The translations under genes and the position numbers were made by a program. The notes beneath the pieces are model-generated. The model did no database searches and was not told the origin of the DNA. It was given only the letters and a program-made list of their open reading frames with translations. This document shows, one piece after another, positions 25,068 to 34,109 of a stretch of 64,000 bases of DNA. The first letter of the stretch is position 1. Each line of letters begins with the position of its first letter. Source of the stretch: Bacteroidota bacterium (GTDB lineage: Bacteria > Bacteroidota > Bacteroidia > Chitinophagales > Chitinophagaceae); NCBI GenBank assembly GCA_030706735.1, contig JAUZNZ010000001.1, forward strand, positions 124,001 through 188,000. Reading direction: 5' to 3'.

Positions 25068-27224
25068 TTGAACTACTGGCTATTGACGACGGAATATCCG
25101 CCATTTCACGGTGGAGGCATCAGCACGTATTGCTATTTCACGGCACGGATGTTTGCGGGACGTGGCGATGAGGTCTATGTTTTTGTGCCGGACGAAAAAG
25201 TTAGGGACTATCGTATCGAAGTCGATGAGCCCGGTCTTTCCGTCATCCGGTTCAATAGCAACCGGAATAATCCGGGCGATGCATTGGGCTATACGGCGCG
25301 TTTAAGCTATGCCTTTGCAGATATCGTCGGCAAGATCATCAGTGAAAAAGGCGCGCCGGACCTGATCGAAGCCCAGGATTACCTGGGCATTGCCTACTAT
25401 CTCACGCAATTCAAGCATTTGGGCTATGATCATCTCAAGAATATCCCCATCGCCATCACACTGCATTCGCCTGCCTTTCTGTACCTGGAATATAACAGGA
25501 CGCCGACCTTTCGGTTTCCCGATTTCTGGACTTGCGAGATGGAAAAGCAAAGTATCAGGGCAGCGGACCTGCTGTTGTCTCCAAGCCGTTTTTTGGCCGA
25601 CGAGATCACGAAATACATCGGCCTGCAGGGGAAACCCATAGAGGTATTGGCTAATCCCTATGCATCCGGAACCCCGCCAGGCAAACGAGCCTACGTTCCG
25701 AATAAGGTCGTCTATTACGGAAAACTATCTCCTCAAAAAGGCAGCTTTGAACTATTGGCCTATTTTCAACAATTATGGGAAAGCGGTTTCGAGCATAGCT
25801 TACACATTATCGGGGGGACGGATATTGTTTACCAACCGGAGATGCGGACCATGGGACAGATCATCCGGCAAAAATATGGCGCCTATATCCGCAAGGGCAT
25901 GCTTATCCTGCACGGAAAGATCAAACCCGCCAGCCTGAAAGACCATTTGTCGGACGCCCATGTCGTGGTATTTCCGAGTATTATCGACAACCTTCCGTAC
26001 GCCGTGATAGAGGCAATGGATCTGGGAAAAGTATTGCTGGTATCGAAACAGGGCGGGCAGATGGAAATGATCGAAGATGGGATCGACGGATTTTTATTCG
26101 ACCATGACGATCCGTTCTCATTCGGTAGCCGGTTACTGGAAATCCTTGCCCTTCCACAGGCAACCATCGAAAGCGTAGGAGAAAATGCCTTTCGTACCGT
26201 CGAACGGAAATATTCACCGGCTATGATCTATTCCCTGAAGCGGGAAATCCTGCTGAAGGCGATAGGGTCGGCGGAGAAGGGCAATATATTTCCATTTCTG
26301 CACCAGGAAAAGAATTCGATTTCAATTTCTCCGGCCCCCGGCAACCTTCTGTCGGTCGTCATCCCTTTCTACAATATGGGTTCTTACCTGCAAGAGTGCA
26401 TCCAGTCGATCTGGCAGTCAACTTATAAGGACTTGGAAATCATCATTGTCGATGATGGCAGCACCGACCCTGCCAGCTTGGACCAATTAGGCAAGCTGGA
26501 TCCCGATGACCGCCGGGTCAGGCTAATACACCAATCGAACACCGGGCTCGCTCATGCGAGAAATAACGGTGCAACGGCAGCGGCGGGGGCCTATCTTGCC
26601 TTTCTCGACGCCGACGATAAAATTGCTCCGTTATACTATGAAAGAGCGATCCGAGCGCTGCAAAAGAATGAAAATGTTTATTTCGTGGGGGCCTGGGCCC
26701 GATATTTTGAAAATAGCCGCGCCGTCTGGCCTGCTTTCACTCCACAACCTCCGTATGCCCTGGTTCACAACCCAATCAACAGCAGCAGCCTGGTCTATAA
26801 GCGCAATGCCTTTCTGGCCGCAGGCCTGAACGACCCAAAGGTCGGTTATGGTCTGGAAGACTACGACAGCGTAATCTCCATGATGGAGCAAGGGCTAAAT
26901 GGGGTCGTTTTGCCCGAGACCCTATTTTATTACCGGGTACGGAACGGCTCGATGTTCAGGGATATTTCCCGTGAAAAATTATTGTATTCGAATAAATACA
27001 TCGTGGAAAAGCATGCTGCCTACTACGCCAAATTCGCACCCCAGGTGATCAACCTGCTGAATGCAAACGGACCGGGATATTTGTTCGACAATCCAAGTCA
27101 TGGGGTGAACATTTCCGTCTCCTCCCAAAAGGATACGCGTTTGACGGCTAAGCTCAAGGACCTGGCCAGGCGGAATGAAAAAATAAAACGATTCCTCTTA
27201 ACCATTAAAAAAATGAAGAAATGA
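25068..27224 (+). CDS. Two-domain glycosyltransferase (GT4-GT2), TTG start
   Basis: A 718-residue protein. GT4 half at residues 1-400: YWLLTTEYPPFHGGGIST at 3-20, DLIEAQDYLGIAYYL, LLLSPSRFLADEI, VVYYGKLSPQKG, LHGKIKPASLKDHL and VVFPSIIDNLPYAVIEAM. GT2 half from about 426: LLSVVIPFYNMGSYLQECI, IIIVDDGSTDP, AFLDADD near 511, and GLEDYDSVISMMEQG. The C-terminus (about 692-718) is very basic and helical. The only in-frame candidate before the conserved N-terminus is TTG 25068; a stop lies upstream at 25041, so TTG is effectively forced. A six-codon frame starting at ATG 25051 stops with TGA overlapping this TTG. Its own stop overlaps the exporter gene in ATGA. Confidence 0.9.
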   Translation: MNYWLLTTEYPPFHGGGISTYCYFTARMFAGRGDEVYVFVPDEKVRDYRIEVDEPGLSVIRFNSNRNNPGDALGYTARLSYAFADIVGKIISEKGAPDLIEAQDYLGIAYYLTQFKHLGYDHLKNIPIAITLHSPAFLYLEYNRTPTFRFPDFWTCEMEKQSIRAADLLLSPSRFLADEITKYIGLQGKPIEVLANPYASGTPPGKRAYVPNKVVYYGKLSPQKGSFELLAYFQQLWESGFEHSLHIIGGTDIVYQPEMRTMGQIIRQKYGAYIRKGMLILHGKIKPASLKDHLSDAHVVVFPSIIDNLPYAVIEAMDLGKVLLVSKQGGQMEMIEDGIDGFLFDHDDPFSFGSRLLEILALPQATIESVGENAFRTVERKYSPAMIYSLKREILLKAIGSAEKGNIFPFLHQEKNSISISPAPGNLLSVVIPFYNMGSYLQECIQSIWQSTYKDLEIIIVDDGSTDPASLDQLGKLDPDDRRVRLIHQSNTGLAHARNNGATAAAGAYLAFLDADDKIAPLYYERAIRALQKNENVYFVGAWARYFENSRAVWPAFTPQPPYALVHNPINSSSLVYKRNAFLAAGLNDPKVGYGLEDYDSVISMMEQGLNGVVLPETLFYYRVRNGSMFRDISREKLLYSNKYIVEKHAAYYAKFAPQVINLLNANGPGYLFDNPSHGVNISVSSQKDTRLTAKLKDLARRNEKIKRFLLTIKKMKK

Positions 27225-28018
27225 GTGCCGGAATTCTGAAGGACTGGTCCCGAAGATCGAATAAATTCGAGCGATTATGGCTACTGGCCAAGATCGAATT
27301 CAAGCTGAGATATTACGAGAATAAGCTCGGCCTGCTCTGGGCCCTTATCAAACCGATAATGGACATAATCATTTATTATATTGTATTTCAGACCATTATC
27401 AAGCAAAATGTTCCTGCCTATGCGTCATACCTCTTCATCGGGTTCGTTTTCTGGAATTTCTTCGTCGAATCCACCAGCGGCACGATCCAGATATTGAACA
27501 CCAAGAAATACTTATATGAATACAGCAATATGAATAAGCTGGAAATTTATGTTTCCACCCTGTTTGCGAACAGCATCGGCTTTTTCTTTAATTTCGTTAT
27601 GTTCCTCCTTTTCTACAACCTGGTACAAAGCGCCGCTCCGGGCTTATCGATATATAATCTCTGGATAGTCCCGCTGTACGTGAATGTGTACCTATTGTCC
27701 CTGGGTGTTTCCCTTATCCTCTCGAATATTTATATCATTGCCAAGGATATCACGCAGGTGTGGGCGGTATTCGTATCTATGCTTTTCTTTTTGTCTCCGA
27801 TCATTTATAAGAAAGAAACATTCGAAGAGGCGCTACCCGGCTTCGATTATATCAACCCCGTCGCAGGCATTATCATCAATGCCAGAAAGGTCATGATGGA
27901 AAAGACGAATCCGGATTTACAGCTTCTGGCATTCGACTTTGTCCTGTCAGTAATTCTTGTGCTGGCGGGACTACTTCTATTAAACAGACTGGGGGCCAAG
28001 GCCGCTGAAAAACTTTAA
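27221..28018 (+). CDS. Wzm-like polysaccharide ABC exporter permease
   Basis: A 265-residue ABC-2 type integral membrane protein with about six hydrophobic segments. An amphipathic N-terminal helix (FERLWLLAKIEFKLRY) precedes LGLLWALIKPIMDIIIYY, the conserved start of the first membrane segment. Further spans include YLFIGFVFWNFFVE and LFFLSPIIYKKE. The family exports O-antigen, teichoic acid or capsule chains built in the cytoplasm. It overlaps the upstream glycosyltransferase by four bases and is followed two bases later by its ATPase partner. Confidence 0.92.
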   Translation: MSAGILKDWSRRSNKFERLWLLAKIEFKLRYYENKLGLLWALIKPIMDIIIYYIVFQTIIKQNVPAYASYLFIGFVFWNFFVESTSGTIQILNTKKYLYEYSNMNKLEIYVSTLFANSIGFFFNFVMFLLFYNLVQSAAPGLSIYNLWIVPLYVNVYLLSLGVSLILSNIYIIAKDITQVWAVFVSMLFFLSPIIYKKETFEEALPGFDYINPVAGIIINARKVMMEKTNPDLQLLAFDFVLSVILVLAGLLLLNRLGAKAAEKL

Positions 28019-28020
28019 GC

Positions 28021-28755
28021 ATGAACAACCCGATTGCCATCGAGGCAAAAAACATCAGTAAGACCTTTCATATAACTGAAGACAGTCACAATACGGTAAA
28101 GCACCGCTTATTCAACCTGTTCAATCCACCGCGGGCCAAGGAGGTCGAGGCCGTCAAAATGATGAATTTCGAAGTGAAACGAGGGGAATGCATCGGCTTG
28201 CTGGGACGCAATGGCTCAGGGAAGTCAACCCTGGTAAAATTATTGGCCGGCGTCTACCCATCAGACACGGGTTATATCAATATTTACGGCACCACCTTAT
28301 TAATGAACCTGGGCGTGGGCATGAGCCAGGAGCTGACGGCGAGGGAGAATATCTATGTCAGCGGATCAGTACTGGGATTAAAGATCAAAGAGATCGACGC
28401 CATTTTTGAAAATATCGTAGACTTTGCTGAGATACGGGAGTTTATTGATTCGAAGGTGAAGTATTTCTCTTCCGGAATGATGGCGAGGCTAGCTTTTTCC
28501 ATTGCCGTAAATGCCGGAGCCGATATCATGTTCCTGGACGAGATCTTTGCCGTTGGCGACATAAAGTTCCAGGAAAAGGCCATTAAAGTCTTCGAATCGA
28601 GCTGGATAGAAGGCAAGACGGTCATACTGGTCAGCCATAGCATGGAGGTGATCCGCAAGTACTGCATCCGGTCCGCGTTCATGAAACAAGGTCAGCTTGT
28701 TTACCTGGGCGATACGGAAACCGCCATCAATCTCTATCTCAAGGACAATGAATGA
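28021..28755 (+). CDS. Wzt-like polysaccharide ABC exporter ATPase
   Basis: A 244-residue nucleotide-binding subunit. Walker A GRNGSGKST near residues 62-70 (GLLGRNGSGKSTLVKLLAG), the polysaccharide-exporter-type segment LLMNLGVGMSQELTARENIY, signature-like YFSSGMMARLAFSIA near 149-163, Walker B DIMFLDEIFAVGD and the switch His in ILVSHSMEVI. It ends soon after the ATPase domain, so it lacks the C-terminal carbohydrate-binding domain of O9a-type Wzt that recognises a capped chain end. It belongs to the KpsT/TagH-length class. Translation is probably coupled to the permease (two-base gap). Confidence 0.93.
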   Translation: MNNPIAIEAKNISKTFHITEDSHNTVKHRLFNLFNPPRAKEVEAVKMMNFEVKRGECIGLLGRNGSGKSTLVKLLAGVYPSDTGYINIYGTTLLMNLGVGMSQELTARENIYVSGSVLGLKIKEIDAIFENIVDFAEIREFIDSKVKYFSSGMMARLAFSIAVNAGADIMFLDEIFAVGDIKFQEKAIKVFESSWIEGKTVILVSHSMEVIRKYCIRSAFMKQGQLVYLGDTETAINLYLKDNE

Positions 28756-28761
28756 AAAGGG

Positions 28762-30105
28762 TCAGCTTGCCGCCGGATGCCGCGTATAACGCCCGCGGGC
28801 AGCTTTGACGGATGAACGATACTCCCCATGGGATGCCGAAATAAAGCAAAAGAAGAACCCCGCCAACAGGCAGCCGATGCTCCGGTCGAAATAGCTCTCG
28901 GTTACCATGGACACGGCAAATGCCAGAGCCATCACCAGGCCTAATCCATCGCCCGCCCTATGGCAATTCCAGACGGGGAAGATCAGCCATCCCCCCAGGA
29001 ACAGAAGCAGGCCGATGATCCCAAAACAAGACAATACATCCAGATAGGTATTATGCATGTTCCTCACGGTGAGGAGTGCAAAGTCAAATCGCCTTGCCCG
29101 GTAAACATCCATCAATCGATCCTGCTTGTCCCCAAGCTGGACCCCCGCAAGCCAGTGGCGCTTCGCCAGGTCCCAGCCACAACGCCAAACTGCCAGCCTG
29201 ATATTGGCCCCATTCCATTGATCCGCGGTCACCGTCATATTATAGTGGCTCTCGATCCCATGACCGGTATAGCTGTAGCCGGTATATTGCAGTTCCTTGA
29301 ACCGATTCAGGGTTTTTGGGAAGACATTTATCAAGAGCATCACGCAGACCAGCAGGCCAAGGAGCAGTATGGCGCCCTGACGATATTTTCGCTTGCTGAC
29401 GATATCCCATGCCGCATAGATCAGCAGGCTGGAGTAAAGGATAATGATCGAAATACGGCTCGCGAGCATGAAATGAAACACAAGGAGGAACAGGATCCCT
29501 GCCCATGCCACCCGGGGATATTCTAATGTAAACGAAGTTCTTTGCAGAAGGTATGCGAGACTGAACAGGGCCAGGTTCACCAGTAGTGCGATATAGATCG
29601 ACTGTCGCCGGATGGCCAGGGTGAGGTTGTCATCGTAAAAATTCGATGCATCATGCGATCCGCGATATCGGGTATAGGCATTAGCCAGGCAGGCGAGTGC
29701 CATCAGGGCGGTCACCAGACCGAACATAAGCAGGGCCCGATCCTTTACTTCCTGCCTTATAAACAAGAGCCCGAGCGACAGGGGAAAAATCAGCAAGGGC
29801 AATCGCAGGACGAGCATGCGAACACCTTCCTGCTTGTTGAGCGAAAAGAAAGTGCTGACAATATGCAGGACATAAAAAAGAAGCATGAACCCGATCTCCC
29901 TGCGTTGCCTCAGATATTGCCATTTTTCAGCCAGCGTATTGTAAAAAAAACTGTGAAGTAGCACGGCGCCGGTGACGATATTATTCAAGACGGGCATATC
30001 AGGCAGGAACAGCGTGATGAACCAGCCTGCCATGAGAAAATAAAGTATCTTTTCCCTGACCGTAAAAGACTTGCCCGCCTGATCCAACAATAGCAGCTCT
30101 TTCAT
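28762..30105 (-). CDS. O-antigen ligase/polymerase-like membrane protein (copy 1)
   Basis: A 447-residue protein with some ten to twelve membrane spans, in the O-antigen ligase (WaaL)/polymerase (Wzy) superfamily. The large periplasmic loop near residues 270-370 contains TADQWNGANIRLAVWRCGWD, GDKQDRLMDVYR and RNMHNTYLDVL, with the conserved His-containing HNTYLD site typical of these enzymes. The first residues, MKELLLLDQAGKSF, match the start of the adjacent paralogue, which fixes the ATG at 30105. Role: joining or polymerising lipid-linked polysaccharide on the periplasmic side. It is read opposite to the exporter and ends six bases from the Wzt-like stop. Confidence 0.87.
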   Translation of the reverse strand: MKELLLLDQAGKSFTVREKILYFLMAGWFITLFLPDMPVLNNIVTGAVLLHSFFYNTLAEKWQYLRQRREIGFMLLFYVLHIVSTFFSLNKQEGVRMLVLRLPLLIFPLSLGLLFIRQEVKDRALLMFGLVTALMALACLANAYTRYRGSHDASNFYDDNLTLAIRRQSIYIALLVNLALFSLAYLLQRTSFTLEYPRVAWAGILFLLVFHFMLASRISIIILYSSLLIYAAWDIVSKRKYRQGAILLLGLLVCVMLLINVFPKTLNRFKELQYTGYSYTGHGIESHYNMTVTADQWNGANIRLAVWRCGWDLAKRHWLAGVQLGDKQDRLMDVYRARRFDFALLTVRNMHNTYLDVLSCFGIIGLLLFLGGWLIFPVWNCHRAGDGLGLVMALAFAVSMVTESYFDRSIGCLLAGFFFCFISASHGEYRSSVKAARGRYTRHPAAS

Positions 30106-30106
30106 A

Positions 30107-31399
30107 TTACACCGGCTTTTTCGTACTGAGCACAAAGGAAATAAAAAAGCCCAGCAGAATGCAACCCACGCTCTTATCAATATACGTCTCCGTGGAGAGA
30201 GCAATGGCGAAACTGATCAGGATAAAACCTCCCAGGGCGTCATTATCCTTATAGCAGGCGACGGCGGGAAGGAACAGAAAGCCGAGCAGGAATAGGATCA
30301 GGCCGACGACACCCAGGTTAGCCAGGACATCAAGATAGGTGCTGTGCATATTCCTTCGGGTGGTCAGGGCAAAGTCAAAATGCTTTGCCCTGTAAACGTC
30401 CATGAGGCGATCTTGCTTATCTCCCAGGGGTATTCCCATTACCCAGTTATGATCGACGAGTTCTCCGGCACATTTCCAGACAGCAAGCCGGATATTCATG
30501 CCATTCCACTGCTCGGGATTAACCCGACGCTTATCCACGCGGTTCTCGATCGGCCGGGCATCGAATTGATAGGCCGTATAGGTCATTTCCTTGAACTTAT
30601 CCATAGTTTTCGGGAACCAATGGACCAGGAGGAAAAATACGCCCACCAGCGCAAGGATCAGCGTTAGCCCGCGGACCAGTTTCCTGTTCTTGATCATCCA
30701 GGCCAGGGCGATCACCAGCAGGCCGCTATACAAGCCGATGATGGCGATACGGCTGGCAAGCATGAACTGGATCACAAGGAGGAAGGCGATACATAGATAA
30801 ACCCCGCCGGGGTGTTCTATGGCAAAGGAGCGCTTAAACAATAAATACGTAAAGGCGAAAAGCGCGAAATCCACGATCAGGGAAAAATAGATGGATTGTC
30901 GGTCGATTGCAGCCGTAAGGCCATCGTCGTAGAGGTAGGTGATATCACCCGAACGTTTGAACTGAAACCAGGCGGTTACCAGGCAAACGGCTGCCGCGAG
31001 GACAACCGTCAGGGAATAGGTCAGGAGAATCCGGAATCTAAGCTCTTTTCGTATCTGTATCAACCCGATAGACAAAGGAAAAAGTAGTAGCGGACTACGC
31101 ATGGCGAGCATGGTAACGGCTTCGTGCCTGTTGCTGGAGACGAGGGCGCTGACAATTTGCAGCCCGAAAAACAGGAAAATAAAGATCAGGGCCCTTCTCT
31201 TCCGAAGAGCCTCCTTTTTTTCGGCCCGGGTGCTCATTCGCCAACAGTGTATGAAAATCAATCCGATGAACAGGTTATTGACCACCGGCATGCGGGGCAG
31301 GTATAGGGTAATGAAGAATGCGGCCAACAGGAAATAAAGGTTCTTTTCAAGGCGGGTAAAATCCTTCCCTTCCAAGTCCAACAAAAGCAAGGATCGCAT
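30107..31399 (-). CDS. O-antigen ligase/polymerase-like membrane protein (copy 2)
   Basis: A 430-residue paralogue of the gene downstream. The same landmarks occur in the same order: MRSLLLLDLEGKDFT at the N-terminus, PRMPVVNNLFIG, RRQ-like DRQSIYFSL, MLASRIAIIGLYSG, NPEQWNGMNIRLAVWKC, MGIPLGDKQDRLMDVYR and RNMHSTYLDVL. Copies 1 and 2 are separated by one base, so they are probably cotranslated and arose by tandem duplication. Differences in the periplasmic loop suggest different acceptors, or one ligase and one polymerase. The ATG at 31399 is preferred over an upstream in-frame GTG because it aligns with the paralogue. Confidence 0.87.
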   Translation of the reverse strand: MRSLLLLDLEGKDFTRLEKNLYFLLAAFFITLYLPRMPVVNNLFIGLIFIHCWRMSTRAEKKEALRKRRALIFIFLFFGLQIVSALVSSNRHEAVTMLAMRSPLLLFPLSIGLIQIRKELRFRILLTYSLTVVLAAAVCLVTAWFQFKRSGDITYLYDDGLTAAIDRQSIYFSLIVDFALFAFTYLLFKRSFAIEHPGGVYLCIAFLLVIQFMLASRIAIIGLYSGLLVIALAWMIKNRKLVRGLTLILALVGVFFLLVHWFPKTMDKFKEMTYTAYQFDARPIENRVDKRRVNPEQWNGMNIRLAVWKCAGELVDHNWVMGIPLGDKQDRLMDVYRAKHFDFALTTRRNMHSTYLDVLANLGVVGLILFLLGFLFLPAVACYKDNDALGGFILISFAIALSTETYIDKSVGCILLGFFISFVLSTKKPV

Positions 31400-31526
31400 G
31401 TTATCTACAGGAATTTGCACAAAAGTACAGGGATAAAATGGACTATTGCGATAATAGCATGGCGTCCAATCTTATGCTATCTTAGCAGATAAAGTAAAAT
31501 AAATTATAATATCTTATTAATACAGG

Positions 31527-33335
31527 ATGAAAATACTCTTACACTATCTTAAGCCATATAGGTGGCTGGCTGTCCTGGCCCTGTTACTGGCTGCGATCAA
31601 CCAGACCTTTTCCATGCTGGACCCCTACTTTTTTGGCAGGCTGCTGGATCATTTCGGAACCCACCCGAAGGAATTCGGCTATTTCGACGCCCACAAGGTC
31701 TTCCACAAGACGGGCGACCGCAGTTCGTCGGATTTTGCCTGGGGCGTCCTGGGGTACCTGGGGATATTGATCAGCGTGGCCATGGTTTCCCGGATCGCCA
31801 AGGCCTTCCAGGATTACTTTGGCAATGTGATCGTCCAGAAGTTCGGGGCCACGATCTTCACTGACGGTCTACGGCATTCCATGGGGCTGCCATTCAGCGA
31901 CTTTGAGGACCAACGAAGCGGGGAAACCCTATCCACCCTTTCGAAGGTGCGGATCGACACAGAGAGATTCATCATTTCCTTCATCAATGTTTTATTCGGC
32001 ATCGTCGTCGGGGTCATCTTTGTTTCGATTTACTCGTTTACGCTGCATTGGTCCATTATGCCTATCTACGTTTTAGGCATGACGTTGCTGGCCATCCTCA
32101 CCAGCCTGTTGAGCAGAAAGATCAAGCGCATCCAGAAGAAGATTGTTGGGGAAACCAATGCGCTGGCCGGCAGCACTACCGAATCGCTACGGAACATCGA
32201 ATTGGTCAAGAGCCTGGGATTAAAGGAACAAGAGGTAAAGCGCCTCAATCAGAATACCTTCAAAATCCTCGGGTTGGAACTACGAAAGGTAAAGAGTATC
32301 CGCTCATTGAGTTTCATTCAAGGCACTTTTGTGAACTTCCTGAGACAGTGTATCATGTTCGTGCTTTTCTGGTTGGTATTCAAGGGACGATTATCGCCCG
32401 GAGAAGTATTGACCATGGTGTTCTACTCCTTCTTCATTTTCGGCCCCCTGCAAGAGCTGGGGAATATCATCCTCTCCTATCGCGAGGCGGAAGCATCCCT
32501 GATCAATTTCGACAACCTCATGAAGAAGCCTCCGGAAAAGTTCGCCGAGAAGCCCAGGCATTTGGGCCCCGTCCGCGAATTGGCCTTCAGGGATGTCGTC
32601 TTCAAGCATCAGACGGCACAACAATCCGCCATTGACCATATAAGCTTTAGCGTAAAGACCGGTGAGACCATCGCTTTCGTGGGGCCCTCGGGAAGTGGGA
32701 AGACCACGCTCATGAAGCTTCTCGTTGGGCTGTACCGCCCTCAGCGCGGTACCATCCTCTACAACAACCTTGACGAAAATGCCATCGATTTCGAGGACCT
32801 GCGCAGGCAGATCGGCTTCGTCACCCAGGATACACAATTATTCTCAGGCACCATCAAAGAAAATCTTCTTTTTGTCAACCCGACCGCTACTGAATCCGAC
32901 CTGCTGGAGGCCCTGGACAAAGCATCTTGTACCAACCTCCTGGCCCGGGCGGAAAAGGGCCTGGACACCATGATCGGGGAAGGCGGTCTCAAGTTGTCCG
33001 GTGGGGAAAAGCAACGCTTGTCGATCGCCAGGGCCCTTTTGCGAAAACCGAAGTTGCTGATCTTCGACGAAGCCACGTCCTCCCTCGACTCACTAACCGA
33101 AGAGGATATTACCCGGACTATCCGGGAGGTATCCCTGGCCGGCGACCAGATCACCATCCTGATCGCGCACCGCCTGTCCACGATCATGCATGCCGACCGG
33201 ATCCATGTGCTGGAAAAAGGCCACGTAGTGGAGACGGGCACGCATGAGCAGTTGCTGGAAGAAAAAGGATTGTATTATGCCATGTGGAGGCAGCAGATCG
33301 GCGAGCGGAAGTATGCCATGTCAACCACCTCTTAA
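31527..33335 (+). CDS. MsbA-like ABC exporter (fused membrane and ATPase domains)
   Basis: A 602-residue half-transporter. Six membrane spans in residues 1-330 are followed by the nucleotide-binding domain: Walker A GPSGSGKT near 390-397, Q-loop FVTQDTQLFSGTI, signature LKLSGGEKQRLSIARALL near 492-509, Walker B KLLIFDEATSSLDS and the switch AHRLSTI. Family members flip lipid A-core or lipid-linked glycans across the inner membrane, or export peptides; the polysaccharide context favours a lipid or glycolipid substrate. It is divergent from the O-antigen ligase pair with about 125 bases between, and it precedes the WaaE-like gene by nine bases. Confidence 0.9.
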   Translation: MKILLHYLKPYRWLAVLALLLAAINQTFSMLDPYFFGRLLDHFGTHPKEFGYFDAHKVFHKTGDRSSSDFAWGVLGYLGILISVAMVSRIAKAFQDYFGNVIVQKFGATIFTDGLRHSMGLPFSDFEDQRSGETLSTLSKVRIDTERFIISFINVLFGIVVGVIFVSIYSFTLHWSIMPIYVLGMTLLAILTSLLSRKIKRIQKKIVGETNALAGSTTESLRNIELVKSLGLKEQEVKRLNQNTFKILGLELRKVKSIRSLSFIQGTFVNFLRQCIMFVLFWLVFKGRLSPGEVLTMVFYSFFIFGPLQELGNIILSYREAEASLINFDNLMKKPPEKFAEKPRHLGPVRELAFRDVVFKHQTAQQSAIDHISFSVKTGETIAFVGPSGSGKTTLMKLLVGLYRPQRGTILYNNLDENAIDFEDLRRQIGFVTQDTQLFSGTIKENLLFVNPTATESDLLEALDKASCTNLLARAEKGLDTMIGEGGLKLSGGEKQRLSIARALLRKPKLLIFDEATSSLDSLTEEDITRTIREVSLAGDQITILIAHRLSTIMHADRIHVLEKGHVVETGTHEQLLEEKGLYYAMWRQQIGERKYAMSTTS

Positions 33336-33344
33336 TATAGATCC

Positions 33345-34109
33345 ATGGCGAGCCTGTCCATTATCGTCATCACGCTGAACGAAGAAAAGAAGATCGCAAG
33401 GTGTCTTCAGTCCGTCAGGCCCATCGCCGATGAGATCATCGTCATGGATTCGTATTCCACGGACCGGACAGGGGAAATCGCCGGGGAAATGGGTGCGCTA
33501 TTCTACCAGCGGTCGTTTCAGGGCTATGGAGACCAGAAAAATGCAGCCATGGAACTGGCCAGGCACGATTACGTCTTTTTTATCGACGCCGACGAATTCC
33601 TCAGCGAGACTTTAACGAATAGCATCGAGAAAGAAAAGAAAAGGGGCTTTTCCGGGGACGGCTATACGATGAACCGGCTCAATAATTATTGTGGCAAGTG
33701 GATCCGCAACGGGAGTTGGTATCCCGACCAGAAACTCAGGATCATCAACCGGCACAAGGGGCGGTGGAACCACAATATCGTTCATGAGGACCTGGTGCCG
33801 GAGGAAGGAGCCCGCATCTATCACCTGAAGGGGAATCTATTGCACCAGGCCTATTCAAATTTCGAAGACCATATTGAAAAGAATAACCGATATAGTAAAT
33901 TGTCGGCTCAATTGCTGTTCGAGCGGGGCAAGCGTGGCCAGGGCTATAAAATGGTAATAAATCCATTCTGGGCCTTTATAAAAAGTTACATCCTGATGTT
34001 CGGATTTCTGGACGGATTTTATGGATTCGTGATTGCGATCAATATCGCGCACCTGACGTTCCTCAAATACACTAAATTGTACCAACTTCAACAAAGGAAG
34101 AGATCATGA
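33345..34109 (+). CDS. WaaE/KdtX-like glycosyltransferase family 2 protein
   Basis: A 254-residue GT2 protein like those that decorate the LPS inner core. LSIIVITLNEEKKIARCL at residues 4-21, DEIIVMDSYSTDRT, GDQKNAAMELA, then FFIDADEFLS near 77-86 with the D-A-D metal motif, and the family signature WYPDQKLRIINRHKG and HNIVHEDL. A hydrophobic C-terminal region (FIKSYILMFGFLDGFYGFVIA) suggests membrane contact. It follows the MsbA-like exporter by nine bases and overlaps the rhodanese gene by four bases, so the three form an operon. Sugar and acceptor are unknown. Confidence 0.88.
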   Translation: MASLSIIVITLNEEKKIARCLQSVRPIADEIIVMDSYSTDRTGEIAGEMGALFYQRSFQGYGDQKNAAMELARHDYVFFIDADEFLSETLTNSIEKEKKRGFSGDGYTMNRLNNYCGKWIRNGSWYPDQKLRIINRHKGRWNHNIVHEDLVPEEGARIYHLKGNLLHQAYSNFEDHIEKNNRYSKLSAQLLFERGKRGQGYKMVINPFWAFIKSYILMFGFLDGFYGFVIAINIAHLTFLKYTKLYQLQQRKRS

